Shown here piece by piece: positions 9,383-17,986 of a stretch of 64,000 nt of DNA (within the stretch, counting starts at the first letter, position 1; each line of letters starts with the position of its first letter). The translations under genes and the position numbers were made by a program. The notes beneath the pieces are model-generated. The model saw only the letters and a list, made by a program, of their open reading frames with translations. It was not told the DNA's origin and searched no databases. The stretch covers positions 3,511,501 through 3,575,500 of the forward strand of contig NZ_CP042464.1 of NCBI RefSeq assembly GCF_015074785.1. The letters run 5' to 3'. The DNA is from Segatella copri (GTDB taxonomy: Bacteria > Bacteroidota > Bacteroidia > Bacteroidales > Bacteroidaceae).

Positions 9383-9528
9383 GCTTTATGTTAAAAATCC
9401 TAACTCATAGCTTTCTCCTCTAAAACTCACCGTTTCTTGGGGTTGAAGTCATCGTTTTCTATTTGGGAACTCATTGCTTACTGGATGGAAATCCTTGTAT
9501 TTCTTTATGATTTCATGCTAAAAAAATA

Positions 9529-9624
9529 ACACGGACAAATTGTCCGGCGGCTTGTAATGCGTTGATTATAGGAAAGTTATGAACGTCCGGACAAACAATC
9601 CGGACAAATTCAATTTGTCCGTGT
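9529..9624 (+). repeat. Hairpin with repeated GGACAA/TTGTCC words
   Basis: A perfect 14-bp inverted repeat, ACACGGACAAATTG (9529-9542) and CAATTTGTCCGTGT (9611-9624), encloses further copies of the word TCCGGACAAA near 9576 and 9599. The 3' arm runs into a T-run. In the gene-free stretch 9383-9981 this is the only strong structure besides the IS leader. It may be a terminator or the relic of a small mobile repeat. Confidence 0.6.
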
Positions 9625-9886
9625 GTTTTTTTCTTGTTGGAGGATTGCAAATCTGCTGGGACGCCATCCTGTGGGGGGAGATTATTGAAGAATCATGATG
9701 TGTGGTCAACAGACTTTTGAGGTGGAAATATTCGTAAAATAACGGTGTCTTGTGTATAAATTGAGGAATTGAGCGAAGATTTCTGATTATTTTACATGCT
9801 TATTAATAAAAAAATGCTATATTTGCAAATGTAATTTAATTTATCCTTAATTCCGCAACACTATAATTTAACTTTATTTATAAGTT

Positions 9887-11280
9887 CCTGAGCAACAAAA
9901 AGTTGCCCAGGATTTTGCCATGTCAGAATTTTCACTTATCTTAGTGTTGCAAAAAGAAAACAAGCAAAACTCTAATATGACATGGCAAAAATACAAATTA
10001 AATCTGAGAAACTCACACCTTTTGGAGGAATTTTTTCAATCATGGAGAAATTTGACTCCATGCTTTCACCCGTTATCGACTCAACACTGGGTCAGAGATG
10101 CAGCAGTATCTTCGGATATCAGTTCAGCGAGATAGTCCGTTCGCTGATGAGCGTTTATTTCTGTGGCGGCTCATGCGTGGAAGATGTAACGTCACAACTG
10201 ATGCGCCATCTCTCGTATCATCCTACCCTTCGTACATGCAGCTCTGATACCATCCTCAGAGCCATCAAGGAACTGACACAGGAAAACATCTCCTATACTT
10301 CCGACCAAGGCAAGACCTATGATTTCAATACTGCAGACAAACTCAACACATTGCTTATAAACGCTTTGGTTTCTACAGGCGAGTTGAAGGAAATTGAGGA
10401 ATACGATGTTGACTTTGACCATCAGTTCCTTGAAACGGAGAAGTATGATGCAAAACCGACCTACAAAAAGTTCCTCGGCTACAGGCCTGGCGTATATGTT
10501 ATCGGTGACAAGATAGTCTATATCGAGAACAGCGATGGTAACACGAATGTGCGTTTTCATCAGGCAGACACCCATAAGAGATTCTTCGCTCTTCTGGAAT
10601 CCCAGAACATCCGTGTAAATCGCTTCAGGGCAGACTGCGGTTCCTGCTCGAAGGAAATCGTCAGTGAGATAGAGAAGCATTGCAAACATTTCTACATCCG
10701 TGCCAACCGATGCAGTTCGCTCTACAATGACATCTTTGCTCTGAGAGGATGGAAGACGGAGGAGATTAACGGCATCCAGTTCGAACTCAATTCCATTCTC
10801 GTTGAGAAATGGGAAGGCAAGTGCTATCGTCTTGTCATCCAGAGACAAAGACGCAACAGTGGCGACCTTGACCTGTGGGAAGGCGAATACACTTACCGTT
10901 GTATTCTGACCAACGATTACAAGTCATCGACAAGGGACATTGTTGAATTCTACAATCTGCGTGGCGGCAAGGAACGTATCTTTGACGACATGAACAACGG
11001 ATTCGGTTGGAGCAGGCTCCCCAAGTCATTCATGGCGGAGAATACTGTCTTTCTTCTGCTTACTGCATTGATACACAATTTCTACAAGACCATCATGAGC
11101 AGGCTTGACACCAAGGCTTTTGGGCTCAAGAAAACGAGTCGCATAAAGGCTTTTGTCTTCAGATTCATCTCCGTACCTGCCAAGTGGATCATGACTGCAA
11201 GGCAATACGTGCTGAATATCTACACAGAGAACCGAGCTTATGCAAAACCCTTCAAAACAGAATTCGGATAAGAATCCTTT
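9887..11280 (+). mobile_element. IS1380-family insertion sequence (ends not fixed)
   Basis: The element is defined by a full-length IS1380-type transposase. Its left leader has an imperfect palindrome CCTG-A-GCAAC, AAAAA, GTTGC-C-CAGG (9887-9911), which could shield the transposase from outside transcription. I could not prove terminal repeats. The best pair is AGGATTTTGCC (9909-9919) against the complement of the sequence near 11267-11278 (AGGATTCTTATCC), which is weak. No target duplication was recognised. Confidence 0.6.
9982..11271 (+). CDS. IS1380 family transposase
   Basis: 429-residue DDE transposase of the IS1380 family. Recognisable parts are the first catalytic Asp region YDVDFDHQF followed by KYDAKPTYKKFLGYRPG, a second Asp in RADCGSCSKEI, and the late YNLRGGKERIFDDMNNGFGW with the catalytic Glu. 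Length equals the usual ~430 residues and no frameshift is visible, so the enzyme may be active. It lies between the nuclease remnant and a lipoprotein gene. The start ATG 9982 gives MAKIQIKSEKLTPFGG, typical for Bacteroidota members. The gene lies inside the interval that separates GH3 from the remaining xylan enzymes. Confidence 0.9.
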   Translation: MAKIQIKSEKLTPFGGIFSIMEKFDSMLSPVIDSTLGQRCSSIFGYQFSEIVRSLMSVYFCGGSCVEDVTSQLMRHLSYHPTLRTCSSDTILRAIKELTQENISYTSDQGKTYDFNTADKLNTLLINALVSTGELKEIEEYDVDFDHQFLETEKYDAKPTYKKFLGYRPGVYVIGDKIVYIENSDGNTNVRFHQADTHKRFFALLESQNIRVNRFRADCGSCSKEIVSEIEKHCKHFYIRANRCSSLYNDIFALRGWKTEEINGIQFELNSILVEKWEGKCYRLVIQRQRRNSGDLDLWEGEYTYRCILTNDYKSSTRDIVEFYNLRGGKERIFDDMNNGFGWSRLPKSFMAENTVFLLLTALIHNFYKTIMSRLDTKAFGLKKTSRIKAFVFRFISVPAKWIMTARQYVLNIYTENRAYAKPFKTEFG

Positions 11281-11499
11281 CTTTCCGGTTTGAATCTGCG
11301 TATTACCTCAAGTCGCATCGTGGGGTAAGGGGATGGTGGCTACATATTGATGTTGTGCTGTTGCTTTTTACTGAAAGCTGCTACTAACGACTCATAAATC
11401 TACCCTTAATCGTGTATTGGATGATAGTTGCGGATTTTAGGTTTATGTAAGTTCTCTTTAAGAGTGCAAAGTTCTATAATTATCAAATATTCATAAACT

Positions 11500-13278
11500 A
11501 TGAAGAAAAAGCAAATGAAAGCAAGTCTATTACTTGCGTCTTTATTGACGTTGGGTTTCTCGGTAACTGGGTGTACAAATGACGATTATGATTTTGACCA
11601 GATTGATGCAACGATGGGATTTGGTAGTGGCGAATTGGAAATACCTGCCAGTTCTACCATGAACATACCTCTGTCTGATATTCTGGAACTGGAAGAGGGT
11701 GGTAGTGTGAAGATTGCCGCAAATGGTGATTATCTGTTCCAATTGACAGGTTCTGAGGCATCATCTGCTTCACCAATGATTTCTCCTATTGTTCTGAGGG
11801 GTAATTCTTATTCTAATACGCTAACCTTAAATGCCAGTTCTGCTGCCAAGGGTACCCGTGCAGCTGGTAGTCATCTCAGTTTTGTATCTCCTAAGGAGTT
11901 GATGTTTAAATATAATGGTACGGATGCTGCTGTGAAGAGCCTGAAAAGTGCTGAGGTGGCTGGCGAAATCGAACTGAAGATTAATCTCACTCTTGGTGGT
12001 CTTTCTTCTGCCATCACCAATATTAATAAGGTAACCCTCACCCTTCCTGGCTATCTGGAGATTTCACGTGTCGAAGGTAATGGCAATGGCATTCCTATGG
12101 TCAATGGTTCCAAGATTACCGTGGAGAATGTTTCTACAAGCAGCAACCTCCGACTCACCATCAAGGCTAAAAAACTTGATTTTGAAAAACAGGATGCCTA
12201 TGGTAAGGTTGTCATCGACAATAATGGTTCTATCCAGATGGACGGTTATTTCGACCTCGGTATTGAGGCTAATATAACGGGTGTTCCTACATCTGAACTG
12301 TCCATCGGTGCCAACGTGACAGTCAATGATATTACCTTGAAGTCTGCTACCGGTATCTTCGATCCAGAAATCAATATCTCAAGCTTGGGTGATGTATCTG
12401 TGACTGGCGTTCCTGACTTTCTTTCAGAAGATGGCGTAAGAGCTGACTTGGATAATCCTCAGATTATTCTTTCTATCAAAAATGATATGGATGCAGCGGC
12501 GAAGGTGAGTGCAAAGGTGATTTCTACCAAGAACGGTCAGAACTTGGCTACCGTGCAACTCCCTGAGATGAATATCTGCAAGACTACTGTTACGCCTGTA
12601 ACCAAGATCTGTATCTGCCGCCATAAGACTGCAGAACTGACTGATCAGTATGGTGCTGCCAATGTATATGAGGTGAGCAACCTGGCTACACTCATCAACC
12701 AGCATATTCCAGACCACGTACAGATTACCGATGTAGAGGCGAAGGCTGATCTCAGTCAGGAAATGACCATCGAGTTCGGCCGCAATTACAATGTTGTTCC
12801 AAGCTACGAGATTTATGCACCGTTGGCATTTGCCAAGGATGCAGTCATCGAATATGCTGATGATTTCGACGGTTGGAATGATGATCTGGATGATTTGGAA
12901 TTGTCTGAAGGAACTTATGTTCGACTGACAGCCGATGCGCAGAACCTGGTTCCTGCTACCCTCATCGTAGAGGCAACTCCACTCGGACTGGAAGGTACTG
13001 ATATCAGTAACCTGATAGAAGTGAATGTCAAGAAGGGTACTGTGAAAGCATCTGCTGATGGTGTCAAAGCCGCGACTTCTCCGCTGGAAATAGAACTCCG
13101 TGAAAAGGTAAAGGGCGGATTGCAGAAGCTCGACGGACTCTCTTATAAGGTAAAAGGTAAGGCAAGCCATGATGGAACTACCGTGACCGGTATCAACCTC
13201 AACTCAGAGAAGCATACCCTGAAGTTGGAAAACATTAAGGTGAAACTCGTGGGTAAGGTGATTGGTAACTTCAATTAA
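11500..13278 (+). CDS. Hypothetical surface/periplasmic lipoprotein partnered with a DUF5723 barrel
   Basis: 592-residue predicted lipoprotein: basic start, hydrophobic stretch and lipobox VTGC with Cys near residue 26, followed by acidic residues (TNDDYDFD). The mature part is rich in beta-strand patterns (IELKINLTLGG, KITVENVS, LRLTIKAKKLDF) and looks like repeated immunoglobulin- or lipid-binding-like sandwiches. I recognise no enzymatic motif. It is followed after 48 bases by the DUF5723 barrel gene, so the two likely form an operon and may act together in the outer membrane. The 228 bases between the IS and this gene hold no clear TAnnTTTG box; transcription could start within the IS end. 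Function unknown. Confidence 0.75.
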   Translation: MKKKQMKASLLLASLLTLGFSVTGCTNDDYDFDQIDATMGFGSGELEIPASSTMNIPLSDILELEEGGSVKIAANGDYLFQLTGSEASSASPMISPIVLRGNSYSNTLTLNASSAAKGTRAAGSHLSFVSPKELMFKYNGTDAAVKSLKSAEVAGEIELKINLTLGGLSSAITNINKVTLTLPGYLEISRVEGNGNGIPMVNGSKITVENVSTSSNLRLTIKAKKLDFEKQDAYGKVVIDNNGSIQMDGYFDLGIEANITGVPTSELSIGANVTVNDITLKSATGIFDPEINISSLGDVSVTGVPDFLSEDGVRADLDNPQIILSIKNDMDAAAKVSAKVISTKNGQNLATVQLPEMNICKTTVTPVTKICICRHKTAELTDQYGAANVYEVSNLATLINQHIPDHVQITDVEAKADLSQEMTIEFGRNYNVVPSYEIYAPLAFAKDAVIEYADDFDGWNDDLDDLELSEGTYVRLTADAQNLVPATLIVEATPLGLEGTDISNLIEVNVKKGTVKASADGVKAATSPLEIELREKVKGGLQKLDGLSYKVKGKASHDGTTVTGINLNSEKHTLKLENIKVKLVGKVIGNFN

Positions 13279-13326
13279 TGACAGAGAGTAGTAACAGAAT
13301 AATAACACACATAAAAGACAAAGAAA

Positions 13327-14739
13327 ATGATGAATAAAATATATAAGCATCTCTTGGCTGCCTCTCTGCTGATGATGGGTAGCACCGCAATGGCTCAGAC
13401 ACTCAATTCCGCTTACTTTACTGACGACTACAAGTTCCGTCACGATATGAACCCGGCTTTTGAGAACAAGCAGAACTATATCACCATCCCTGCATTGGGT
13501 AATATAAATGTCAACCTGCAGGGCAACTTCGGCTATCAGGATATTGTACTGAACAATCCGATGTACGGACAGGAGGCGGGTGCCAAGAAGATGACTTCCT
13601 TCATGAATCCTTATATTTCTGCCGATGAGGCGCTGAAAGGCTTCAGTAAGAGCAACAACCGCATACAGGGTGATGTGGGCATCTCCATACTTTCTGCCGG
13701 TTTCAAGGGCTTTGGCGGTTATAATACCATCGAGGTGAATGCCAAGGCATCTTTCGGTGCTTCCCTGCCTTATGAGTTGTTTGAATTTGCCAAGAACACG
13801 GGTAACCAGAATTATGAGATTGGTGATGTGAGCATGATGGCTCGCTCTTATGCTGAATTGGCATTGGGTCACTCTCATCAGATCAACAAGAAACTCCGCA
13901 TCGGTGCTAAGTTGAAGTTCCTCTTCGGTGTGGCTGACGGTGATGTTCGTCTGGAAAACCTGCGTGCTGACCTCTCTGGTGCAGACAAGTGGATTGTTTC
14001 CGGCAAGGCGAATGCCCAGGTTTCCATGAAAGGCTTTACTTATAAGACTTCAAGAGATGAATATAACAACCCGGAGAAGGGGGAGTACGAAAAGATAGAT
14101 GATGTAGATGTTGATGGCGCAGGATTGGGCGGCTTCGGTATGGCACTCGACCTCGGTGGTGTCTATAAGTTGAACGACAACCTGACCCTGAGTGCTTCTG
14201 TTCTCGATTTGGGCTTCATCAACTGGAGCAACAATATGAAGGCTGTGAATAGAGCAGAGAGCTTCGAGTTCAATGGCTTCCATGATACTGCGGTAAGAGA
14301 AAACAGTGGTTCTACCATTGATGACAAGATAGATGACTATGGCGACCAGATTACCGACTTCATCAACCTGAAGGATTTGGGCGACCAGGGTAGCCGTACT
14401 ACTGCTCTGGCAGCTACGCTCAACTTTGGCGCAGAGTACAGTTTACCAGCATACGACAAGTTGTCCTTCGGTTTGCTGAGCAGCACCCGCATCAATGGTG
14501 ATTATACCTGGAGCGAGGGTAGACTCAGTGCCAACTGGAAACCATTGAAGTGGTTGGATGGTGGTGTCAACTTTGCAGTCAGCAGTTTTGCTACAAGTAT
14601 GGGTTATGTTCTGAATATCCATCCTAAGGGTTACAACTTCTTCATCGGTATGGATCACATCTTGGGCAAGACCAGCAAAGAGTTCATTCCTCTCAGTTCC
14701 AATGCCAGCATCGCATTGGGTATGAGCGTTACCTGGTAA
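13327..14739 (+). CDS. DUF5723 family outer-membrane beta-barrel protein
   Basis: 470-residue protein with a signal peptide (LLAASLLMMGSTAMAQ) and alternating beta-strand pattern to the end, finishing in ...ASIALGMSVTW with a terminal aromatic typical of outer-membrane barrels. The segment MNPAFENKQNYITIPALGN and the later FGGYNTIEVNAKASFG are characteristic of DUF5723/PorV-like barrels in Bacteroidota. It follows a lipoprotein gene closely and is closed by a strong terminator at 14785-14831. No known substrate; a structural or transport role with the lipoprotein is only inferred. Confidence 0.75.
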   Translation: MMNKIYKHLLAASLLMMGSTAMAQTLNSAYFTDDYKFRHDMNPAFENKQNYITIPALGNINVNLQGNFGYQDIVLNNPMYGQEAGAKKMTSFMNPYISADEALKGFSKSNNRIQGDVGISILSAGFKGFGGYNTIEVNAKASFGASLPYELFEFAKNTGNQNYEIGDVSMMARSYAELALGHSHQINKKLRIGAKLKFLFGVADGDVRLENLRADLSGADKWIVSGKANAQVSMKGFTYKTSRDEYNNPEKGEYEKIDDVDVDGAGLGGFGMALDLGGVYKLNDNLTLSASVLDLGFINWSNNMKAVNRAESFEFNGFHDTAVRENSGSTIDDKIDDYGDQITDFINLKDLGDQGSRTTALAATLNFGAEYSLPAYDKLSFGLLSSTRINGDYTWSEGRLSANWKPLKWLDGGVNFAVSSFATSMGYVLNIHPKGYNFFIGMDHILGKTSKEFIPLSSNASIALGMSVTW

Positions 14740-14784
14740 CAGATAATTGCATGTTTGCTGGTTTGAGAAGTAGGAAAATATGAT

Positions 14785-14831
14785 AATAGGAGATAAACAC
14801 CAATGATTAGTGTTTACCTCCTATTTATTTT
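14785..14831 (+). terminator. Terminator after the lipoprotein-DUF5723 pair
   Basis: A 16-bp stem with one mismatch (AATAGGAGATAAACAC / GTGTTTACCTCCTATT), 9-nt loop, then TATTTTAT. It also shows that coding for the next gene cannot begin at the in-frame 14810 codon inside this stem. Confidence 0.85.
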
Positions 14832-14840
14832 ATATACAGA

Positions 14841-14897
14841 ATAAAGTATTTGATACATGTGATAAAGTAGAATTCTGCTTTTTTGCTTACCTTTGCA
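14841..14897 (+). promoter_or_regulatory. Conserved promoter/operator block upstream of the double GH43 gene
   Basis: Identical at 55 of 57 positions to 4466-4522, including the AAGTAGAATTCTGCTT near-palindrome; the -7 box is TACCTTTG at 14888-14895. Similarity continues into the leader (AACAATTTAAT, ACTAATA). This strongly suggests one activator controls both genes. Confidence 0.75.
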
Positions 14898-14944
14898 TCC
14901 ATAAAGAACAATTTAATCAACTAATAATTAATATAAATCATAAA

Positions 14945-17881
14945 ATGACTAGATACAGAATGATTTTATCCCTGCTTTTGGCTGGCATGGGAACTACCTA
15001 TGCACAGAACCCAATCGTGCAAACACAGTTAACTACCGACCCAGCACCTCTGGTTGTCGGAGACCGTCTCTATGTATATACAGGTCATGATGAAGATAAG
15101 GCCGACTTCTTCTGGATGAACGAATGGCGTGTGTATTCCACCAAGGATATGGTGAACTGGACAGACCATGGTTCTCCGCTCGACCTCAGTTCTTTTTCCT
15201 GGGCAGACGACCGCGCCTGGGCAGCACAGACCATCGAACGTAATGGTAAGTATTACTGGTATATCTGTGCGCACTCTAAACTGACGGGCGGAATGGCTAT
15301 CGGCGTAGCTGTGGCAGATTCTCCTACCGGTCCGTTCAAGGATGCGCTGGGCAAACCGCTTTTCGATAATGGAAGTTGGGACAATATCGACCCTACCGTC
15401 TGGATGGATGAGGATGGTCAGGCTTATCTCTATTGGGGTAATCCGCATCTTTACTATGCCAAACTGAATAAAGATATGATCAGCTTCAAGGGGGGTATAG
15501 ATGCTAAGGCAGCTGTTGATGAAAAGCGTGAAGTGGGCAGAATCGTGATGACTGAGGAGGGATTCGGCTCGCCTGACGTGGAGAAGCGTGATTCTACCCG
15601 AAAATATAAGGATTGCTACACAGAGGGACCTTGGTTCATGAAGCGGGGCAAGAACTATTATATGCTTTATGCTGCAGGTGGAGTGCCTGAGCATATCGCT
15701 TATTCCATGAGCAAGAAGCCTTTCGGACCATGGAAGTATATGGGCGAAATCATGCCATTGGAAGATACGGGTTCCTTTACTAACCATTGCGGTGTGACCG
15801 ACTTCAAGGGCAAGTCTTATTTCTTCTATCATACGGGTAAACTGGGTGGCGGATTCGGACGCAGTGTAGCTGTGGAAGAATTCAAATATAATGCCGACGG
15901 CACATTCCCAATTATCCACCATACTCAGGAAGGAGTGGTTCCTATCGCAACCCTCAATCCTTACAAGCGTCAGGAGGCTGAAACCATCGCTTTCTCTAAG
16001 GGAGTGAAGTCGGAGCAGACCGATGATACGGGTGTTTATATCTCTGAAATCCATGAAGGCGATTATATCAAGGTACGTGAGGTGGATTTTGGTGATGAAG
16101 GTCCAGATGTATTTGCCATCTCAGCGGCGTGCTCTTCGCTTGGAGGTTCGCTGGAGGTTCATCTCGATAAGGAAGATGGCGAACTGGTGGCAAAACTTGA
16201 TGTTACCAAGACCGGTGGCTGGGAAAAGTGGAAGACTTTCTCGGCACAAATGCTAAAGAAAGTGACAGGAAAGCATGATATATACTTCGTGTTCAAGGGA
16301 TTGAAGGGAAGCAAACTCTTCAATTTCGACTGGTGGAAGTTTGAGAAGAATTTCGCCAATCCTGTGGTTTGGGCTGATGTGCCTGATGTGGATGTAATCC
16401 GTGTGGGTGACTGCTTCTATATGGTAAGCACCACCATGCATCTGATGCCGGGTGCGCCTATCATGAAATCGAAGGATTTGGTGAACTGGGAAACCGTGAA
16501 CTATATCTTTCCTAAACTTACCGATTCGCCTAAGTATGACATGAAGGAGGGTACGGTGTATGGTCGTGGTCAGTGGGCCACTTCGCTGCAGTATCATCAT
16601 GGCAAGTTCTATGCGCTCTTTGCTCCGAACGATAATCCAGGTGGAGAGACTTATATCTGTACAGCCGATGATATCGAGGGCAAATGGACTATCCACAGCC
16701 GTTTGCAGCATTTCCATGATGCCGCTCTCTTCTTCGATGACGACGATAAGGCATACGTGGTTTATGGAACGGGAGAGATGGTACAGCTGAATGCCGACCT
16801 GACGGATGTGGTGCCGGGCAGCCATCGTAAACTTTTTGAGCGTGATGCAGATGAAACGGGTTTGCTCGAAGGCTCCCGCATGATTAAGCACAACGGCAAG
16901 TATTATCTCCTGATGATTTCGTGGCCACAGGGACATCCTCGTCGTGAGGTTTGTTATCGTGCAGATCACATTCAGGGTCCTTACGAAAAGAAGGTGATTC
17001 TGGAAACGGAGTTTGCCGGATTCAATGGCGTGGGACAAGGTACGATTGTAGATGATAAGGATGGCAACTGGTATGGCATCGTATTCCAAGACCGTGGTGG
17101 CGTGGGCAGAGTGCTCACGCTGGAGCCATGTACCTGGAAGGACGGATGGCCTATGCTGACCGATGAGAAGGGCAATATTCCTGCCAAGATGCAGAAGCCT
17201 GTGCTGGGCTACGATGGCAAGGGACTCGTGTATAGTGATGATTTCTCGAAGGATAAACTGGAACTGCAGTGGCAGTGGAACCACAATCCTGTGGATAATG
17301 CCTGGTCGCTCACAGAGCGCAAGGGCTGGCTCCGCCTGAAGACATCCCGTATTGTTCCTAACATCTTCCTGGCTCCTAATACCATCAGTACCCGTACCGA
17401 AGGACCAACCTGCGAGGGAATCGTCAAGATGGATGTGAGCAAGATGAAGGATGGCGATGTGGCTGGCTTGTCAGCCTTCCAGGGTGATGCAGCCCTGCTT
17501 TCTATCGTAAAGGAAGGCAAGAAACTCTTTGTGGTAGGTACCAAGGAGAGTGTAGCCCTGACTGAAAAGGAAAAGGCAGTGACTGATGTGAAGCGTGAGG
17601 AGGTGTATCGCCAGCCTTTGAATCTGAAGCAGGATAAGGCAACGAAATCAAGTATCATCTATCTGAAGATGAGTTGCGATTTCCGTCTTCATCAGGATCT
17701 CGCCACCTTATTATATAGTATAGATGGAAAGACCTGGATTCCTGCCATCAAGGATTTCAAGATGCAATATGATTATCGCCGCTTCTTCATGGGCACCCGT
17801 ATTGCCATCTATAACTATGCGACAAAGGCTACCGGAGGATATATAGATGTAGATTCTTTTGAGTATTCTAAAAGAAAATAG
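14945..17881 (+). CDS. Bifunctional GH43-CBM6-GH43 arabinoxylan hydrolase
   Basis: 978-residue secreted protein with two catalytic modules. After a signal peptide (MILSLLLAGMGTTYAQ), the first GH43 module spans ~25-335 (TDPAPLVVGDRLYVYTGHDE, NIDPTVWMDEDGQ, TEGPWFMKR). A CBM6-like module covers ~341-465 (RQEAETIAF, HDIYFVFKG). The second GH43 module runs ~471-760 (ADVPDVDVIRVGDCFYM, HDAALFFDDDDKAYVVYG, LLEGSRMIKHNGKYYLL), followed by the beta-sandwich often found after subfamily-12-type enzymes. The first resembles XynD-like arabinofuranohydrolases, the second xylosidase/arabinofuranosidase. ATG 14945 is used because the promoter -7 box (14888) and the previous terminator exclude the longer frame. 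Confidence 0.88.
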   Translation: MTRYRMILSLLLAGMGTTYAQNPIVQTQLTTDPAPLVVGDRLYVYTGHDEDKADFFWMNEWRVYSTKDMVNWTDHGSPLDLSSFSWADDRAWAAQTIERNGKYYWYICAHSKLTGGMAIGVAVADSPTGPFKDALGKPLFDNGSWDNIDPTVWMDEDGQAYLYWGNPHLYYAKLNKDMISFKGGIDAKAAVDEKREVGRIVMTEEGFGSPDVEKRDSTRKYKDCYTEGPWFMKRGKNYYMLYAAGGVPEHIAYSMSKKPFGPWKYMGEIMPLEDTGSFTNHCGVTDFKGKSYFFYHTGKLGGGFGRSVAVEEFKYNADGTFPIIHHTQEGVVPIATLNPYKRQEAETIAFSKGVKSEQTDDTGVYISEIHEGDYIKVREVDFGDEGPDVFAISAACSSLGGSLEVHLDKEDGELVAKLDVTKTGGWEKWKTFSAQMLKKVTGKHDIYFVFKGLKGSKLFNFDWWKFEKNFANPVVWADVPDVDVIRVGDCFYMVSTTMHLMPGAPIMKSKDLVNWETVNYIFPKLTDSPKYDMKEGTVYGRGQWATSLQYHHGKFYALFAPNDNPGGETYICTADDIEGKWTIHSRLQHFHDAALFFDDDDKAYVVYGTGEMVQLNADLTDVVPGSHRKLFERDADETGLLEGSRMIKHNGKYYLLMISWPQGHPRREVCYRADHIQGPYEKKVILETEFAGFNGVGQGTIVDDKDGNWYGIVFQDRGGVGRVLTLEPCTWKDGWPMLTDEKGNIPAKMQKPVLGYDGKGLVYSDDFSKDKLELQWQWNHNPVDNAWSLTERKGWLRLKTSRIVPNIFLAPNTISTRTEGPTCEGIVKMDVSKMKDGDVAGLSAFQGDAALLSIVKEGKKLFVVGTKESVALTEKEKAVTDVKREEVYRQPLNLKQDKATKSSIIYLKMSCDFRLHQDLATLLYSIDGKTWIPAIKDFKMQYDYRRFFMGTRIAIYNYATKATGGYIDVDSFEYSKRK

Positions 17882-17910
17882 GTTTAAAGTTTGAGATATT
17901 TTTAATTTTG

Positions 17911-17959
17911 ACGGCACAAAGTGATGGAAAATCAAAAAGTTTCCTTATCTTTGTGCCGT
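17911..17959 (+). promoter_or_regulatory. Inverted repeat overlapping the -7 box before GH95
   Basis: Perfect 11-bp arms ACGGCACAAAG (17911-17921) and CTTTGTGCCGT (17949-17959) are separated by 27 bases; the second arm overlaps the -7 box TATCTTTG (17946-17953) and is followed by a T-run. It could be the end of the double-GH43 transcript, an operator for GH95, or both. Confidence 0.55.
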
Positions 17960-17986
17960 TTTTAATTACTAATCAATGCTGATTTT

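Noticed and set aside
9920..10135. Small + strand protein at the IS left end
   Set aside because: It overlaps the transposase start in another frame and has no recognisable domain.
11272..11340. Right terminal inverted repeat of the IS1380 element
   Set aside because: No convincing match to the left end beyond a weak AGGATT-type pair, so the boundary was left open.
15029..16054. Open frame on the - strand (341 codons)
   Set aside because: Same reason: it mirrors the first GH43 module.
16253..17284. Open frame on the - strand (343 codons) within the double GH43 gene
   Set aside because: Antisense shadow without promoter or recognisable motifs; the + strand protein has all expected GH43 motifs.
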